64,000 nucleotides of DNA from Pegoplata infirma (lineage: Eukaryota > Arthropoda > Insecta > Diptera > Anthomyiidae). Positions 1 through 11,427 of this stretch are shown here, piece after piece. The first letter of the stretch is position 1; each line of letters begins with the position of its first letter. Made by a program: the position numbers and the translations under genes. Below the pieces are notes generated by a model. That model was not told the origin of the DNA and did no database searches. It saw only the letters and a program-made list of their open reading frames with translations. The stretch lies in the NCBI GenBank assembly GCA_963921195.1, contig OY992537.1, positions 128,362,694-128,426,693 on the forward strand, given 5' to 3'.

Positions 1-2900
1 TTTGAAATCTGCTAAATTTTGGTAATTAATTCTTTCTGCTCGATTAAAGAATATATCAACAGGTTTCTTTTTAGTTACAGAGTGTACTGTATTGTTATAT
101 CCGTCGACCGTAATATTGATTAATTCCTTAATAGAAAAATCCGGATATTCATCACGAAGACACCTTAACATTTCGATGATTGTAGAATGGACTCTTTCGA
201 TTGTACCATTCACTTCACTTTTTTGTGGGGGTGCGAAATATGTTTCGATTCCCAGACCTTCTATATAATTTAGGACTATAGGACTAATGAAACTACCTTC
301 ATTATCCATTACAATTGTTTTGGGTGCAGAAAAGAAATGGAGCAATTTAATTATCTTATCGCGAATATGTAAAACCGATTTATTTTTTATGTGAAAGAAC
401 TTTGCATATTTGGAAAATTTGTCGACGCATGTAATAAATTTTTCTTTCTGAATCTCCATTATGTCGATGTGTAATATCTCAGTAGGGTATGACGGAATCG
501 GTGTTGGTTGTAATTCGGGTTTGGGTGAGTGCCTGTCGTATTTGTTCTTTTTACAGATTTCGCAATTTTTCGTATAATTCTTGATTAATTTCGTCATTTT
601 CGGAAAATAATATTTTTCCAGAATTTGGTTTTTATTTTCCTCCGAACTTCTGTGTGCCCGCTTGTGTTCGTTTTGAATAATCACGAATTGCTGCTCCTCA
701 TCTCTAATATCTTCTATTAATCTTTGTGTGATCCTTATCCGAAATTTGGAAAAATTTTCCCTACAGACTTCCTGCAATAGGACAAGGTTTTCCTCAGGAA
801 TTTTAATTCCATTTAGTAGATTAGGATTTAACTTTTCTTTTAGGATTTGAATCAAGTTCTTTTTGTTGAGATTCCTGATTTTAACGTAGTGTCTGTGAAA
901 GTTTTCATGCGGTTTTTCATAGTAGTTAGAGTCTAGTTTTTTTGAGAATAGTATTTGGTTTCTAAAAACATTCAGCGGAGCCTCGCAATGTGGTATGAGA
1001 GGAGTGCTGTCTTCATCGGCACTATGTTGGGAATTACCATCTGATGATGACAATACATTAATTTCAGGAGGTAATCTTGAAAGTGCATCCGCGACAACAT
1101 TTGTCTTTCCTGGTTTGTAAATAAGTTTATAATTATACTCCTCTATTCTGGCCTTCCATCTTTTGAGTTTCGCGTTGTTATTAGAATTACTCAATGCGAA
1201 TGTTAATGGCTGATGATCCGTTAGAATTTTTATTTCCTTGGCTCCATAGAGGTAAGAACGAAGCTTGTCCAGAGACCATATAATTGCCAACATTTCCTTC
1301 TCTATAGTGGAATAGATTTCTTCCGTTTTGTTAAGAGATCTAGACAAAAAGATGATTGGGCGATCTTTACCGAGTTCACCTTGTGAAAGAACAGCTCCTA
1401 TTGCATAGTTTGAAGCATCAGTGGTAAGGATGAATGGTTTCTCAAAGTTTGGAAACGCTAAGATTTCAGATGATGTAAGAAGTTCCTTTAAGCCATAAAA
1501 AGATTTCAGGGATTTATCGTCCAAGTTAACTGGAATTTTCTTGGACTGGCCAGCCTTAATTTGAGCGTTTTCCCCTCTTGTCAAGTTCGTCAAAGGCTTC
1601 GCTATTGCTGCAAAATCCTTAATGAATCTTCTATAGTAAGATGCCAATCCTAGGAAGCTTTTTAAATCTTTTAAGTTCTTAGGAGGAGGAATTTGCTGTA
1701 TCGCAGCGATCTTTGCTGGGTCCGGTTGTATACCACCTTGTGATACAACATGCCCAAGAAATTCTACGCTTTCTTTTAAAAATTTAGACTTTTCAAGATT
1801 TACCTTCAAATTAGCTTCACTTAATAAAGAGAATACTTGTCTCAAATTATTGTTATGCTCACTTCTGTCCTTGCCAAATATGATTATATCATCAATATAA
1901 ACATAGCAGGCTTTTCCTAGTAATGGATGTAGTACGTCATTCATCATTCGTTGAAAAATCGCAGGTGCATTTTTCAGACCAAACGGTAGCCTTACGAATT
2001 CAAATTTACCATTGCTCGTTGAAAAGGCTGTTTTCTCTATATCTTTATTACTCATTCGGATTTGATGAAATCCGGAGGTTAAGTCGAGTGTCGTGAAATA
2101 TTTACTATCCCCCAGGCTAGAAAGGGTGTTGTTGATGTCTGGAATCGGATAAGCATCTGAAATGGTTACCGCATTTAGCCGTTTAAAATCCACCACTACC
2201 CTGTATTGTCGTTCGCCATTCAGTTTAGGTTTCTTCTCGACTACCCATAAGGGTGCGTTATATGGACTTTTTGATGGTCTAATGATACCATCCTCAAGCA
2301 TCTGGGTCACCTGTTTATTTATCTCAGCTCTGAGGTGGCCAGGAAAAGGGTATGGTTTGGTATAAATTGGTTCATCTGTCGATGTTCTTATTTCTGCACG
2401 AACGCTTGTTTCAATTAATCCGCTGTCGGAAACTGGGCCGAAAAGTATATCGAATTCCTTTATCAGATCTTGTATATCCTTTTCCAATTTTAGAACTGTA
2501 CCGATATTATTTACCTGTTTAGACCTTCTGGCCTTAAGATTAATTTTGATGCCGTTATGTAGCTGTAAAGTATTATTCTTACGGTCAATTATAGCCTCAA
2601 GCTCTCTGAGCGTATCATCGCCTATAATGCCATCAAATGAACGAAGTCCAGGAAGGACAAAGAAATCAAAACAATTGTCTATATTTAGACTTTTAAAAAA
2701 TTTTCCACGAACTTTATGTGTAATAAGAACTTTTCCACCAGCTGATTGAATTTCAAAAGGTGAGTTTACGGGTTTGGAGTTGAATGACATGGATTTGGAA
2801 ATAAAATTCTTGTTTGCTCCCGTATCCACCAAGAATTTTAGGATTTCCCCGTTTCTCAAGCGTAGCTCTAGGTATGGTACACTAGAGAGGCTCCTATCAT
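1..2900 (-). CDS. pol: pol polyprotein, partial (protease-RT-RNase H-integrase)
   Basis: Reading the minus strand in the -1 frame relative to gag, I followed an open frame with no stop from about 2900 down to base 1. In order it shows an aspartic protease (LVDTGA, 2835-2818), a reverse transcriptase with a YIDD active-site box near 1890, an RNase H stretch with TTDAS near 1413, and an integrase. The integrase has an HHCC-type zinc finger (HKRAH then CEIC, about 670-550), then the DDE residues in HIDIM, VMDNEG and VNGTIER. This is the usual Ty3/gypsy order. The protein would be made by -1 frameshifting from gag (see 2901-2907). The C-terminus is off the window. I saw no missing catalytic residue; expression is not shown. 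Confidence 0.9.
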
Positions 2901-4094
2901 AAAATTTAATTCGTCTTGTTCATCCTCAGGAGTCGGTTCATCGCAAAAGTCTTCTTCGCCCTCATAATCCACGTTCTGCGTTTCGTTCTGTTCATAGGCT
3001 TCCATAGTCTCAGTATTGAAGAGGCGTTGCTGCTTTCGCGGAATGTTGGAAGAGTAAGTTCCAGAATTTGGAGGAGGAGACTTTTCAGGTCTATTCATAT
3101 AATTTATCTGCCGTGTTCTTATGGAAGGATCGACTTCCATTGGTATGGGTGGCTTTGGTTGAGTGGGCCTTGGAGGTGGATTATTTTGTACGTGTTGTTG
3201 GTCCCGACTTATTGGGATCGGAGCATTATAAATGCGAACTTGTTCAGCCGTATTCAGATTCCTGTAAGGAGTTGCAGGTTTACTCCTATTCATCTGACCG
3301 TGTACCTGATTATTAGGTGAGATAACGACATTATGCCTATTATTGCGTGGGTGAATGGAGGTGTTCCTATAGTTCATATTTTGGAACTCGAGGCAAGAAG
3401 TATAAGCCTCTGGAAGCGTTGCTGGTTTTTGAATAGCCAACATCCTCGATATGTCGCCATTTATCGCCCTGATAAATACATCCAAAGCTCTATTTCTGTG
3501 ACTTGAAATTAAAGCTTCGACGGTCTCGGCCGAATAATTATCCGACTTAATTTTGTTTATAATCAGCGATAATTGGTGATTAATTTTCGCATAAAATTCA
3601 TCGACCGTATTATTACGTTGTGTCATAACGCTTAGTTCGTATTCCAAGGTCCTCACATCCCGTTTATCCGCATAATGCAAGGACAAACAAGTTTTTATCT
3701 TCTCCCAACTTTCGTCGAATATGTTGTAAGATATTAGAGCTGCATCGGCAGGACCTCTAACTTTGTGTCTTATGTGTTGTAGGATTGCCCTATAGATCGG
3801 TTTATCCCTTACTATTGCATAATCCCTTAATATGGACTCCACGCTGTGGATCCAAGAAATATACTGGACGGGGTTACCGTCAAAGGCTTGTAGATCCCTT
3901 ACGCAATCAGGGAGTTTCCTTATTTCGACCAAATCAGCTTCGGTCCTTGGAACGGGGAGTGTTGTATCTTCAATAGGAGAAGGATCATGTCTGTTCTCCA
4001 AGGCAGATATTCTACCGGTGAGGAGTCTCATTTGCTCAATTTGTGCATTAAGGGCACCGGTAAGCTGTGTTATAGCATCCTGAACCCGATCCAT
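2868..4094 (-). CDS. gag: gag structural polyprotein
   Basis: Minus-strand frame starting at the ATG at 4094 (MDRVQDAITQL). The frame is open further up to 4151, but only with a TTG there, so the ATG at 4094 is preferred, giving about 408 residues. It begins with a predicted helical/coiled stretch (AQIEQMRLLTGRISALENR), has a central capsid-like part, then a proline- and asparagine-rich region, and ends in an acidic tail (EGEEDFCDEPTPEDEQDELNF). I see no CCHC zinc knuckle, as in many errantivirus Gags. Its last 11 codons overlap pol. Its position directly after the leader and before the protease supports the call more than sequence recognition does. Confidence 0.85.
   Translation of the reverse strand: MDRVQDAITQLTGALNAQIEQMRLLTGRISALENRHDPSPIEDTTLPVPRTEADLVEIRKLPDCVRDLQAFDGNPVQYISWIHSVESILRDYAIVRDKPIYRAILQHIRHKVRGPADAALISYNIFDESWEKIKTCLSLHYADKRDVRTLEYELSVMTQRNNTVDEFYAKINHQLSLIINKIKSDNYSAETVEALISSHRNRALDVFIRAINGDISRMLAIQKPATLPEAYTSCLEFQNMNYRNTSIHPRNNRHNVVISPNNQVHGQMNRSKPATPYRNLNTAEQVRIYNAPIPISRDQQHVQNNPPPRPTQPKPPIPMEVDPSIRTRQINYMNRPEKSPPPNSGTYSSNIPRKQQRLFNTETMEAYEQNETQNVDYEGEEDFCDEPTPEDEQDELNFMIGASLVYHT
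2901..2907 (-). promoter_or_regulatory. -1 ribosomal frameshift slippery heptamer
   Basis: On the minus strand the gag frame reads A-AAT-TTT here, a canonical X-XXY-YYZ heptamer in the correct phase. Slipping back one base moves ribosomes into the pol frame, which is open from about 2925 onward, while gag terminates at 2870-2868. The placement, 11 codons before the gag stop, is what is expected for gag-pol frameshifting. I did not fold the downstream RNA for a pseudoknot. Confidence 0.8.
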
Positions 4095-4855
4095 TTCAAA
4101 TAATAAAAATGATTTGTTTTGCTTAGAAAAGTGTTCGTATAATTGAACCAACGATTTGTTTCCACTAAGAAATTATTTCAGAAATGCTTTTTTTTCAATA
4201 ATAAGAAATTTTACTTTCACTTTTTATCGTTTGTGTAGAAAGGTGTTTGTGTATTTTTGTTTTTTAAGCAGAGAAAAAAATAAAAAAAAAAAAAAAAAAT
4301 GTTCGCTAAAAAATTTACAATATTCACTTCCTTAATTTCTATATAATTTTGATTGAATTTCCACGACAAGGATAAAAAAAAAAAATTTCAAAAAAAAATT
4401 TATAATTTTCTATTTTAATATTTTTAAAAAAATTTGTTTGTTCGTAAAAAAAAATTTTAAAATTTGTTTTAATTCAACGGTAAGAATAAAATATTTTCAA
4501 AAAATTTTTAATTTTTATTTTAATTACAAAAATTTATTTAATCTTTCGTTCATTTAAAATTTGCTTTAAGTTCTCCGATTAGGATAATTTAAAAATTTTG
4601 TAACTTTCAGTTTAATATTTCCACAATTTTATAATGTTCACTTAAAAATTAGTTTTAATATGACTTACAATAAGATTTGAACGAAGATCCACATTGGAGA
4701 GTCCGCGGAGTCCTTTTTGATGGTTTAACCGTCTACTGGGGTACGGATGTTCGTCACTTGATGTGATTTCCTCTTCTTATTTTCCTTGGGTATCGGTGGT
4801 GTGTCTCTCTGTTGAGCCTTCCTCCACGTTCTTAGGATGAGTCGTACAAGTGTTC

Positions 4856-5262
4856 CACAATTCGTTCAGATTTTGTTTTTTTATTTTAAAAAACTTAAGT
4901 TATTCGACTTTTGTTTATAAAGAGTTTTCACTTTTTTTTTTGTTAACTGTTAATTTTTGGGCTCTTTTTATTTTATGTTTGAACCTTTTTTATTTGTTAA
5001 CTTCCTCAAATCGTTCAAAATTATTCGACTTTTGTTTATAAAGAGTTTCCACTTTTTTTGTTAACTGTTAATTTTTGGCTTTTTTTTATTTTATGTTTGA
5101 ACCTTTTTTATTTGTTAACTTCCTCAAATCGTTCAGATTTTGTTTTTTTTTTATTTAAAAAACTTAAATTATTCGACTTTTGTTTATAAAGAGTTTTCAC
5201 TTTTTTTTGTTAACTGTTAATTTTTGGCTCTTTTTATTTTATGTTTAAACCTTTTTTATTTG
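4856..5262 (-). repeat. Leader tandem repeat (about 3 units of 120-140 bp)
   Basis: Between gag and the primer site, T-rich units carrying TTCGACTTTTGTTTATAAAG and TTAACTGTTAATTTTTGG recur about three times. They fall in the untranslated leader of the provirus. Sequence from 4168 to 4850 is also non-coding leader and very AT-rich. Confidence 0.8.
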
Positions 5263-5308
5263 TTAACCGTTATGCCGTTTGGGTTTCCTTTTTTTTATAG
5301 GACTTTTA

Positions 5309-5326
5309 GCATTCGCTCGGGCGCCA
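5309..5326 (-). other. Primer binding site, tRNA-Lys type
   Basis: Directly next to the LTR edge the minus strand reads TGGCGCCCGAGCGAATGC. The first ten bases match what is complementary to the 3' end of tRNA-Lys(UUU); the remainder does not match well. Position immediately inside the LTR is diagnostic. Confidence 0.7.
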
Positions 5327-5827
5327 GTTACGAAGTTTAATAAGAACGAGATGTGATGATGTCGTGAACGTAGTAACAACTAACTCTTTATTTAATTCTT
5401 TTTCTTTTTATAAACTTAATTTGCTTACTTCATAATTGATATATTTTAACCTAATTTAATATTTGCTTATTTTCAATAATATAATTTTAATTATTTGCTT
5501 ATTGTTAATATTAATAAAAGCTTAATTTACAATATTTGTTTAAATATAATTTTGATTATTTGTTTATTAATCAAATACCGTAGTTGGTTGAACTCTAGTG
5601 TGTTATTGTTGTTGTGAAAGAATAAGGTTCTTGTGTTAGCAGTTTTTAAAGTTGCAATATAATTTACTCTAGTGTGTTATTGTTGTTGTGAAAGAATAAG
5701 GTTCTTGTGTTAGCAGTTTTTAAAGTAAGTGTGGTTTGTTGCAATATAATTTACTCTAGTGTGTTATTGTTGTTGTGAAGGTATAAAGTTCTCATGTTAT
5801 TAGTGGTATTCGCTGGATGTGTTAACT
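5326..5827 (-). repeat. 5' long terminal repeat of the provirus
   Basis: About 502 bp with imperfect terminal inverted ends (AGTTAAC and GTAACT on the minus strand), close to the gypsy LTR length. It contains three copies of a 60-bp block beginning ACTCTAGTGTGTTATTG at 5592, 5666 and 5753, the third spaced by 13 extra bases. Host bases next to it are TATA. Such internal repeats often lie in the U3 promoter, but no promoter function is shown here. Confidence 0.82.
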
Positions 5828-5831
5828 TATA

Positions 5832-8800
5832 TAGATAAAATATTTTTGTATATAGTATTTATACTTGTCATATAATTAGGGCGACCATTTTTTTCTGAAC
5901 TCAAATCAATACGGCCAAGTTTTTATGTTTTTTTTTTTCTAGAAATAACTACGTGTAAAGCTTAATGTTGACTACGGAAAGAATTAAGCGTTAATCCTAC
6001 TCTCAAAAGCTCTTTTCTATGGGAAGTCACTGATGATGTTTTCAACACCAAAAAAATTTTCGTTAAATTTATATAAGTATTTTAGTAAAGACAACTGGTA
6101 AAAACAACTGTTAAAAACATATGCTATAAGCTCTGGTAGTTATTTTTCAGAAAATTTAGTTGACTTAAAACAACTTCATTTAAATGTTTTTATAGTTTCA
6201 GTGCGGAAAATATAATGAAAACCGACGGGTTTTGGGAAAGAGAAAATGCCTCAGATTCTGAAGACTTTTTCTTTAATTTTTTGGTAAGTTTTCCTTTTAG
6301 AAAACTTCCCAGCGTTTTGTTTAATAAATTCTGATGACATTTGCTCATCGAATATCTCAGAACTATGCAATTACATTATCTTTCCAAATGTATAGAAAAT
6401 CCATCATCCCGTGAAGTTTTCGTTATAGAAAATCTCAAAGATTCTCTGCGCCTTTTCATATAAATGTATGAAGATCAAAATAATCTCATGATCAGAAACC
6501 TTTTTGCGTTAAGGAACTTTTTGATTTATTGTCAGACTTAAGTTTTAAAAAACTACTCTGAGACTTTTTTATGAAAATAAAGTTTTTGTGTAGAATTTTT
6601 TAATAAAATAATTTTTTATGTTGAAATGTTCAAAAATCAGTACAACCAGTACATATTTCAAAAAATCAGTACAAATCAGTACAACGTTTTTTTTATCAGT
6701 ACACGGGATCTAAAATCAGTACATGTACTGATCAAATCAGTACGAATGGTCAGCCTACATATAATGCCACTCACTGTTGAAGGAAAATCAAAGAGGAGAA
6801 TCTTCGCTAATTTTTCTATTTCTTTTATTTTCCAGATCAGGAAAATGGGTATGATTAATGTCCTATCAAAACTGTATCAAAATATTTTGTTAACAATTTT
6901 AAATGATATTGAAGTATAAAGTTTTGAAAGGACATAACTTACTTTGTTTTAGTCATGGTATATCAAAATAATAAAATGGTAAAATTAACGGTGATCATCC
7001 TCTTTCATTTTCATTCTATCACTAGTGGCATCCTAGAACAATTACAAATATTTTAAAAATATTTTACAAAAGTTAAATCCTCCAAAACTTTGAAGTCCTT
7101 TTAAAAGGAAACAGGATCATAGAATGAATAACTGTAAATGCAGTTTTACTATATTTGATCTCTAGTTTCAAACGCATATCATCCAGTTCTTGTTTAACGA
7201 TTTTTTTTATATTTGTCGGACGGTGTAATATTTCATTTTCTTAAAAGAACAAAACAAATTCTTTAAATAATTGCATTGTTTCAAAATTATGAAAATTATT
7301 AATTGTCATAAATATTGAACACTGGTTTTAAAACAAAAGACTCCATGTAGCAATATTTCAAAGTGGCAAAAAATATTAAAAACAAGGTTTTCTTGCAATC
7401 ATTAACCTTAACCACATTCTTATTATTTTAGTTTATCGTATTGTTTCACAAAGCCACATCATATTTTTACCACACGCAGTTCTATGATTGCAGCACCTCC
7501 GACAGCATCTTATATGTTGTCTACAGAATACACTTTAGAGTTGAGTTTTACTTTTTGTGTCTGCAACCAAAATCTATCAGGATTTTATTTTATTATTGTT
7601 ATGAAAGACAGTTTAGACAGACTTATTTACGATAGTCTTTAGTTTTTATAAAATTTATGAGTACTTAACACACAGATCAGTCAAATGATCTATTGTTGTC
7701 GCTGAACTCATAAATAATATTTTTTATTGTTGGCAACGAACAAAAAAAAAAACACATAAGTACTTATGATTTTTAGTTACATATTTTGTAAAGAATGAAC
7801 TAAATCTTAAAGGTCATTTGCAAAAGGTGAAACAATTGTTGCACACGCCTTATACAATCATTGTTGCTTTTTTGTTTAAAAATTTGATTTAACCATCTGT
7901 TATATTCAGGGGAACAGGTAACAGTATTTAGTTGATTTTCTGAGTGTAAGTGTTTCAGAGGACTTGACATGCCGAAGGTTAAACTAGTTCTGTGGTACGT
8001 CACCATACTCAACAAAAAAATACCTAGCTAAACTTTTATGCACAATTTGTCTTTAAAATAGTTCAAAAATTTTCCCACAACTAAGTAAAATCTAATTAAA
8101 AGTTGGGACATTTTCTTAACTGTAAGGAAAAACTTGACTGTAAGTTCGTTAACGATATGTTCATATGCTGCTAAATAGTTCAAGGTCTCCTAATATAAAG
8201 AAAAAATTCTTTCCGCCAAAGAAACTTGTCCTTAATATATGAAAAATTATTAAAAAAAATATTTTTTAATACCACTCCCACAAAATTTAGTAAAAGTTCA
8301 GATTTAGAAAATAACTTTTGTTTTTTTTTTGAAGAGTAACAAAACATTTTAGCCTCTAGTTTCAGTAACAAGGGAGTCAGACGAGCTTGCTCTTTAAATT
8401 TGTTCATTTATGACTTTTGTTGCTACGATAACTTTGATGTGTTGGTTTATTTGCAAAATCTTTGACCTGAAACTAAATTTTTGCATTTAAAAAATAATTA
8501 CTTCTATTTTTATTATAAATTTTAATTTTAAAAAGTTAATAGTATATATTTTCATTGAAATCAACACTCTGGTTAGCCAAAGTAAATATTGTCAATTGTT
8601 TAACAAAAGTGTTAAAATAAATGTGGTGTAAAAAAAAAGTATTTTCTAGGATCTGGCTAAACATTAAATGCAATACAAAAAAAAGTTGGTCAACACGATT
8701 GTGGCCGAGGGTACAAAAAAAAAGAAAAAAAAAATGGCACAAACAACACCTGCAATAAAAACTATATAATAACGGCTTTAAAAAAATAAGAGGGGCGTAT

Positions 8801-9573
8801 ATAGGCGTAACTCTAACCAATTTATAATGTTTTTTTTATTAAAAAAAAAAATAACTACAACATACGCAAAGGTGTTAAAAAATTGTTGTTGTTTGTTAAA
8901 ACAATCAACAGGACAGTTTGAGTTTGAACAACAACAACAACAAAAAATCAACCACAAAATCAATTGACAATTGACGCTATGCAATGCAAAACTGCGGTAC
9001 ATGTAAGTGCGGGCAATGCAATTATTATAACAATTTTTGAGGTGTAATTCAAACACTATGTTGGAAAAGTTGCAAATTTTCGCAACATTTTATTTAGAAT
9101 TCTTCGTTTAATGAAGGATTTTGATAAATTAGGACAACAAGTCGGGTCCTTTGATTTCTAATTTAATTTTATATCATGGTTGGTTACCGTTACCCCTTAA
9201 TTACCGTTACTGATTCAAAACTCTTTCATATTGAATGCCGTGACCGGTACCGTTAAAAATAAAATTAAAATACCATAACCGTTACCTTTATTCTTGTCCG
9301 AACTTACCGGTATTTTACCGGTGATTTTGATATTTAAACGGAAATTTCTTCAGATGCTTTTATTTTAACTTTTAAAAAGAAGAAGGGAAAAAAGAAGGAA
9401 CATGAAAGGAGAAAAAAGAGCAAAGAATTAGCAGTATGTAAAAAAGTTCCTTAAAAAATGTCAGAAATATCAGAAACTGAAAGTTTTTTGGTATAAAAAA
9501 TCATTCAGAATCTAAGATTTTTTTTAGACAACTTGTTTCAAAATCTGAGATTTTTAAATTTTTAAGAAAGAAT
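5832..9573. other. Unassigned AT-rich non-coding DNA
   Basis: No gene supported. It contains an irregular cluster of ATCAGTAC motifs (6635-6745), scattered copies of a degenerate 'tcagaatctgagactttt' repeat (6200-6560) that expands at 56.2 kb, a fragment of the CACTCAAAAA-type element (about 8057-8220) also seen at 35.7 and 54.3 kb, and a stretch dense in ACCGTTACC-like motifs (9180-9330). Confidence 0.6.
6635..6745. repeat. Irregular ATCAGTAC repeat cluster
   Basis: About eight copies of (A)TCAGTACA separated by variable A/T-rich spacers in roughly 110 bp. There is no coding sense and no regular period. Confidence 0.7.
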
Positions 9574-10819
9574 CCCAGCAAAACTTTGGTAATGGGTAGT
9601 GATTATATAACACATTACCTGGTAATGTATATAACTTATTTGTAGCATTATTTTATGATGTCTTACCAAACATTTGTTCCACAACGTATTATTTTCAAGT
9701 GAAAAATAATGCATTGCTAATAGTTTGCTACGTAATGCATGATTATTGGAAAAAATGTATTTCATATTTATTATTTCTAAACATTAAATCATGGATGACT
9801 TATATTTGGTTACTTTATGTGTTATTTGAAAGTTTGAAATAATGCATTATTTATAATTGAATGCATAATGCATTACAATAACATAAAAAATAATTATTTA
9901 AAAAAAAAAATCATAAGTTTAAACTAGTGATGGGCTCACGACAGGAAATTTCTAACGACACACACTCACGAGCATATTTTATCTACTTACACTCACTTAC
10001 AATCACGTGAGTAAATTTAATAAAAAATTACTTTTTCACTACTCGCAACATAAAACTGCAAAACTATCGATAGTCGTCCCATTCGATATTTTCGATAGTT
10101 TGTTTTTAAACTATCGATACTATCGATAGTATCGTATATTTTAAAGAATTGTAAGTTATTGCATAAAATTACGTTGTTTTCCATTAAAACTGGGTACTTC
10201 TGGACACACAAATGATAGTTTTTGCCTTTCAATGCCACTCCAGTCTATTTTAACTAACTACGGCGATCTTCCACCATGACGTTCTTGTTCTGTGCAGACC
10301 TTTTATTTCGCAATAACTTTCACACGAGATTACTATCATTGTCTTTATACTTGAAAACGTTGGATTACTCCAAAGTAATATAAAGAATTTAAAAATTGTT
10401 CACTTTTTGATTAATTTTTTCATCAAATGGCAATCTATATGGGACTTATGTTTTTTCAGCTATAGTATCGCTATCGGGTAATAACTATCGATAGTCCATT
10501 TCAAAAAAAAACTATCGATATTATCGATAGTACCATCGATAGTTTTGCAGCTCTATCGTAACACCTTATATATTATCTTCTGGTATGCTATATTATTTTA
10601 TTTCTCGTAAACTATAAAATATCATATATTTTACACCTTACTCGTATTCTTCGTTATAAATTTATGACTTATTTTATACCTTACTGGTATTCTTTGTGAT
10701 AATGTGGATGCATTACTTTGAGTCTCATCGCCTGTTAAAATCATCAATGCTGCAATGTATAAAATAAGAGATCCTATACCTTATTTTATACCTTATTTGG
10801 TACTCTAGGTTTTGCTGGG
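9574..10819. mobile_element. CCCAGCAAAA-ended non-autonomous element
   Basis: The left end is CCCAGCAAAACTTTGG and the right end is its inverse (CCTAG-GTTTTGCTGGG). Flanks read AAT|CCCAGC and GCTGGG|ATG, consistent with a 2-bp AT duplication. There is no coding frame. It encloses the TATCGATA-rich element at 10056-10550. The same ends occur at 11428-12947 and in related form at 49118-51008 and 53326-54200. Confidence 0.6.
10056..10550. mobile_element. MITE-like element with TATCGATA (DRE-like) clusters
   Basis: Ends are inverted copies of CTGCAAAACTATCGAT. Six exact TATCGATA octamers lie just inside both ends (10065, 10112, 10121, 10486, 10513, 10522). TATCGATA is the binding site of the fly factor DREF. 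No target duplication is clear and the family is unknown. Confidence 0.6.
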
Positions 10820-11427
10820 ATGTTTTATTATTTTCCTGCAGCAAATATGTTGATATACATCCAAACCCAACTTATAATTAGACCGGAAAAAAAATATGGA
10901 ACAATCTCCCTCTATTCATGTGTGGACTGAATAGGTCCGAAATTTTAAATAAAAAATTCGCATTCCAGAAAATTATAAAAAGTCAAGACATATTTGTTGC
11001 TCTTTACTTGTAGAACTTGGCCACAAAATACTCGAAAGGCCTTAGATCAAAAGTTTTTAAGTTATTTGATTTTAAATTTTCCAGGACCCTAAAACACATT
11101 ACTTTATGAGTTTAAGAGTAATTTTCACAAAATTTTTGTTCTACAACTGGGACAAAAAGCTGTGGTTAGATCGGCAACTATGCTTTAAGTATCCTTGTTT
11201 CATATGTAGTCATTTAAAGCAACCGCAAAAAAGTGCCGTCGAAAGATCATCCCAATTTCAATTAAATACATTGAAAACATACCACTTTATGAGTTTAATA
11301 GCTGATTTCTCAACATTTTTGTTCTACGACCGGGACAAAAATCTGTGGGTAGATCGGCAATTTTGTCTAGAGTATCCTTGTTTCATATAGAGACATTCGA
11401 AGCAACCACAAAAAAGTTCCGTCCTAA

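Larger units (their letters stand above)
1..5827 (-). mobile_element. Errantivirus-like (Ty3/gypsy) LTR retrotransposon, 5' part
   Basis: A provirus read on the minus strand, in order from high to low coordinates: LTR (5827-5326), primer binding site, long leader, gag, protease, reverse transcriptase, RNase H and integrase, the last running past base 1. The LTR starts AGTTAAC and ends GTAACT on the minus strand, and the flanking host bases are TATA (5828-5831); both fit the gypsy group, which prefers TATA-type targets. The 3' LTR and any env frame would lie outside the window, so errantivirus rather than env-less gypsy status cannot be decided here. The long open pol frame suggests a fairly recent insertion. 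Confidence 0.88.

Noticed and set aside
2916..3320. 134-codon plus-strand frame
   Set aside because: Antisense shadow of gag.
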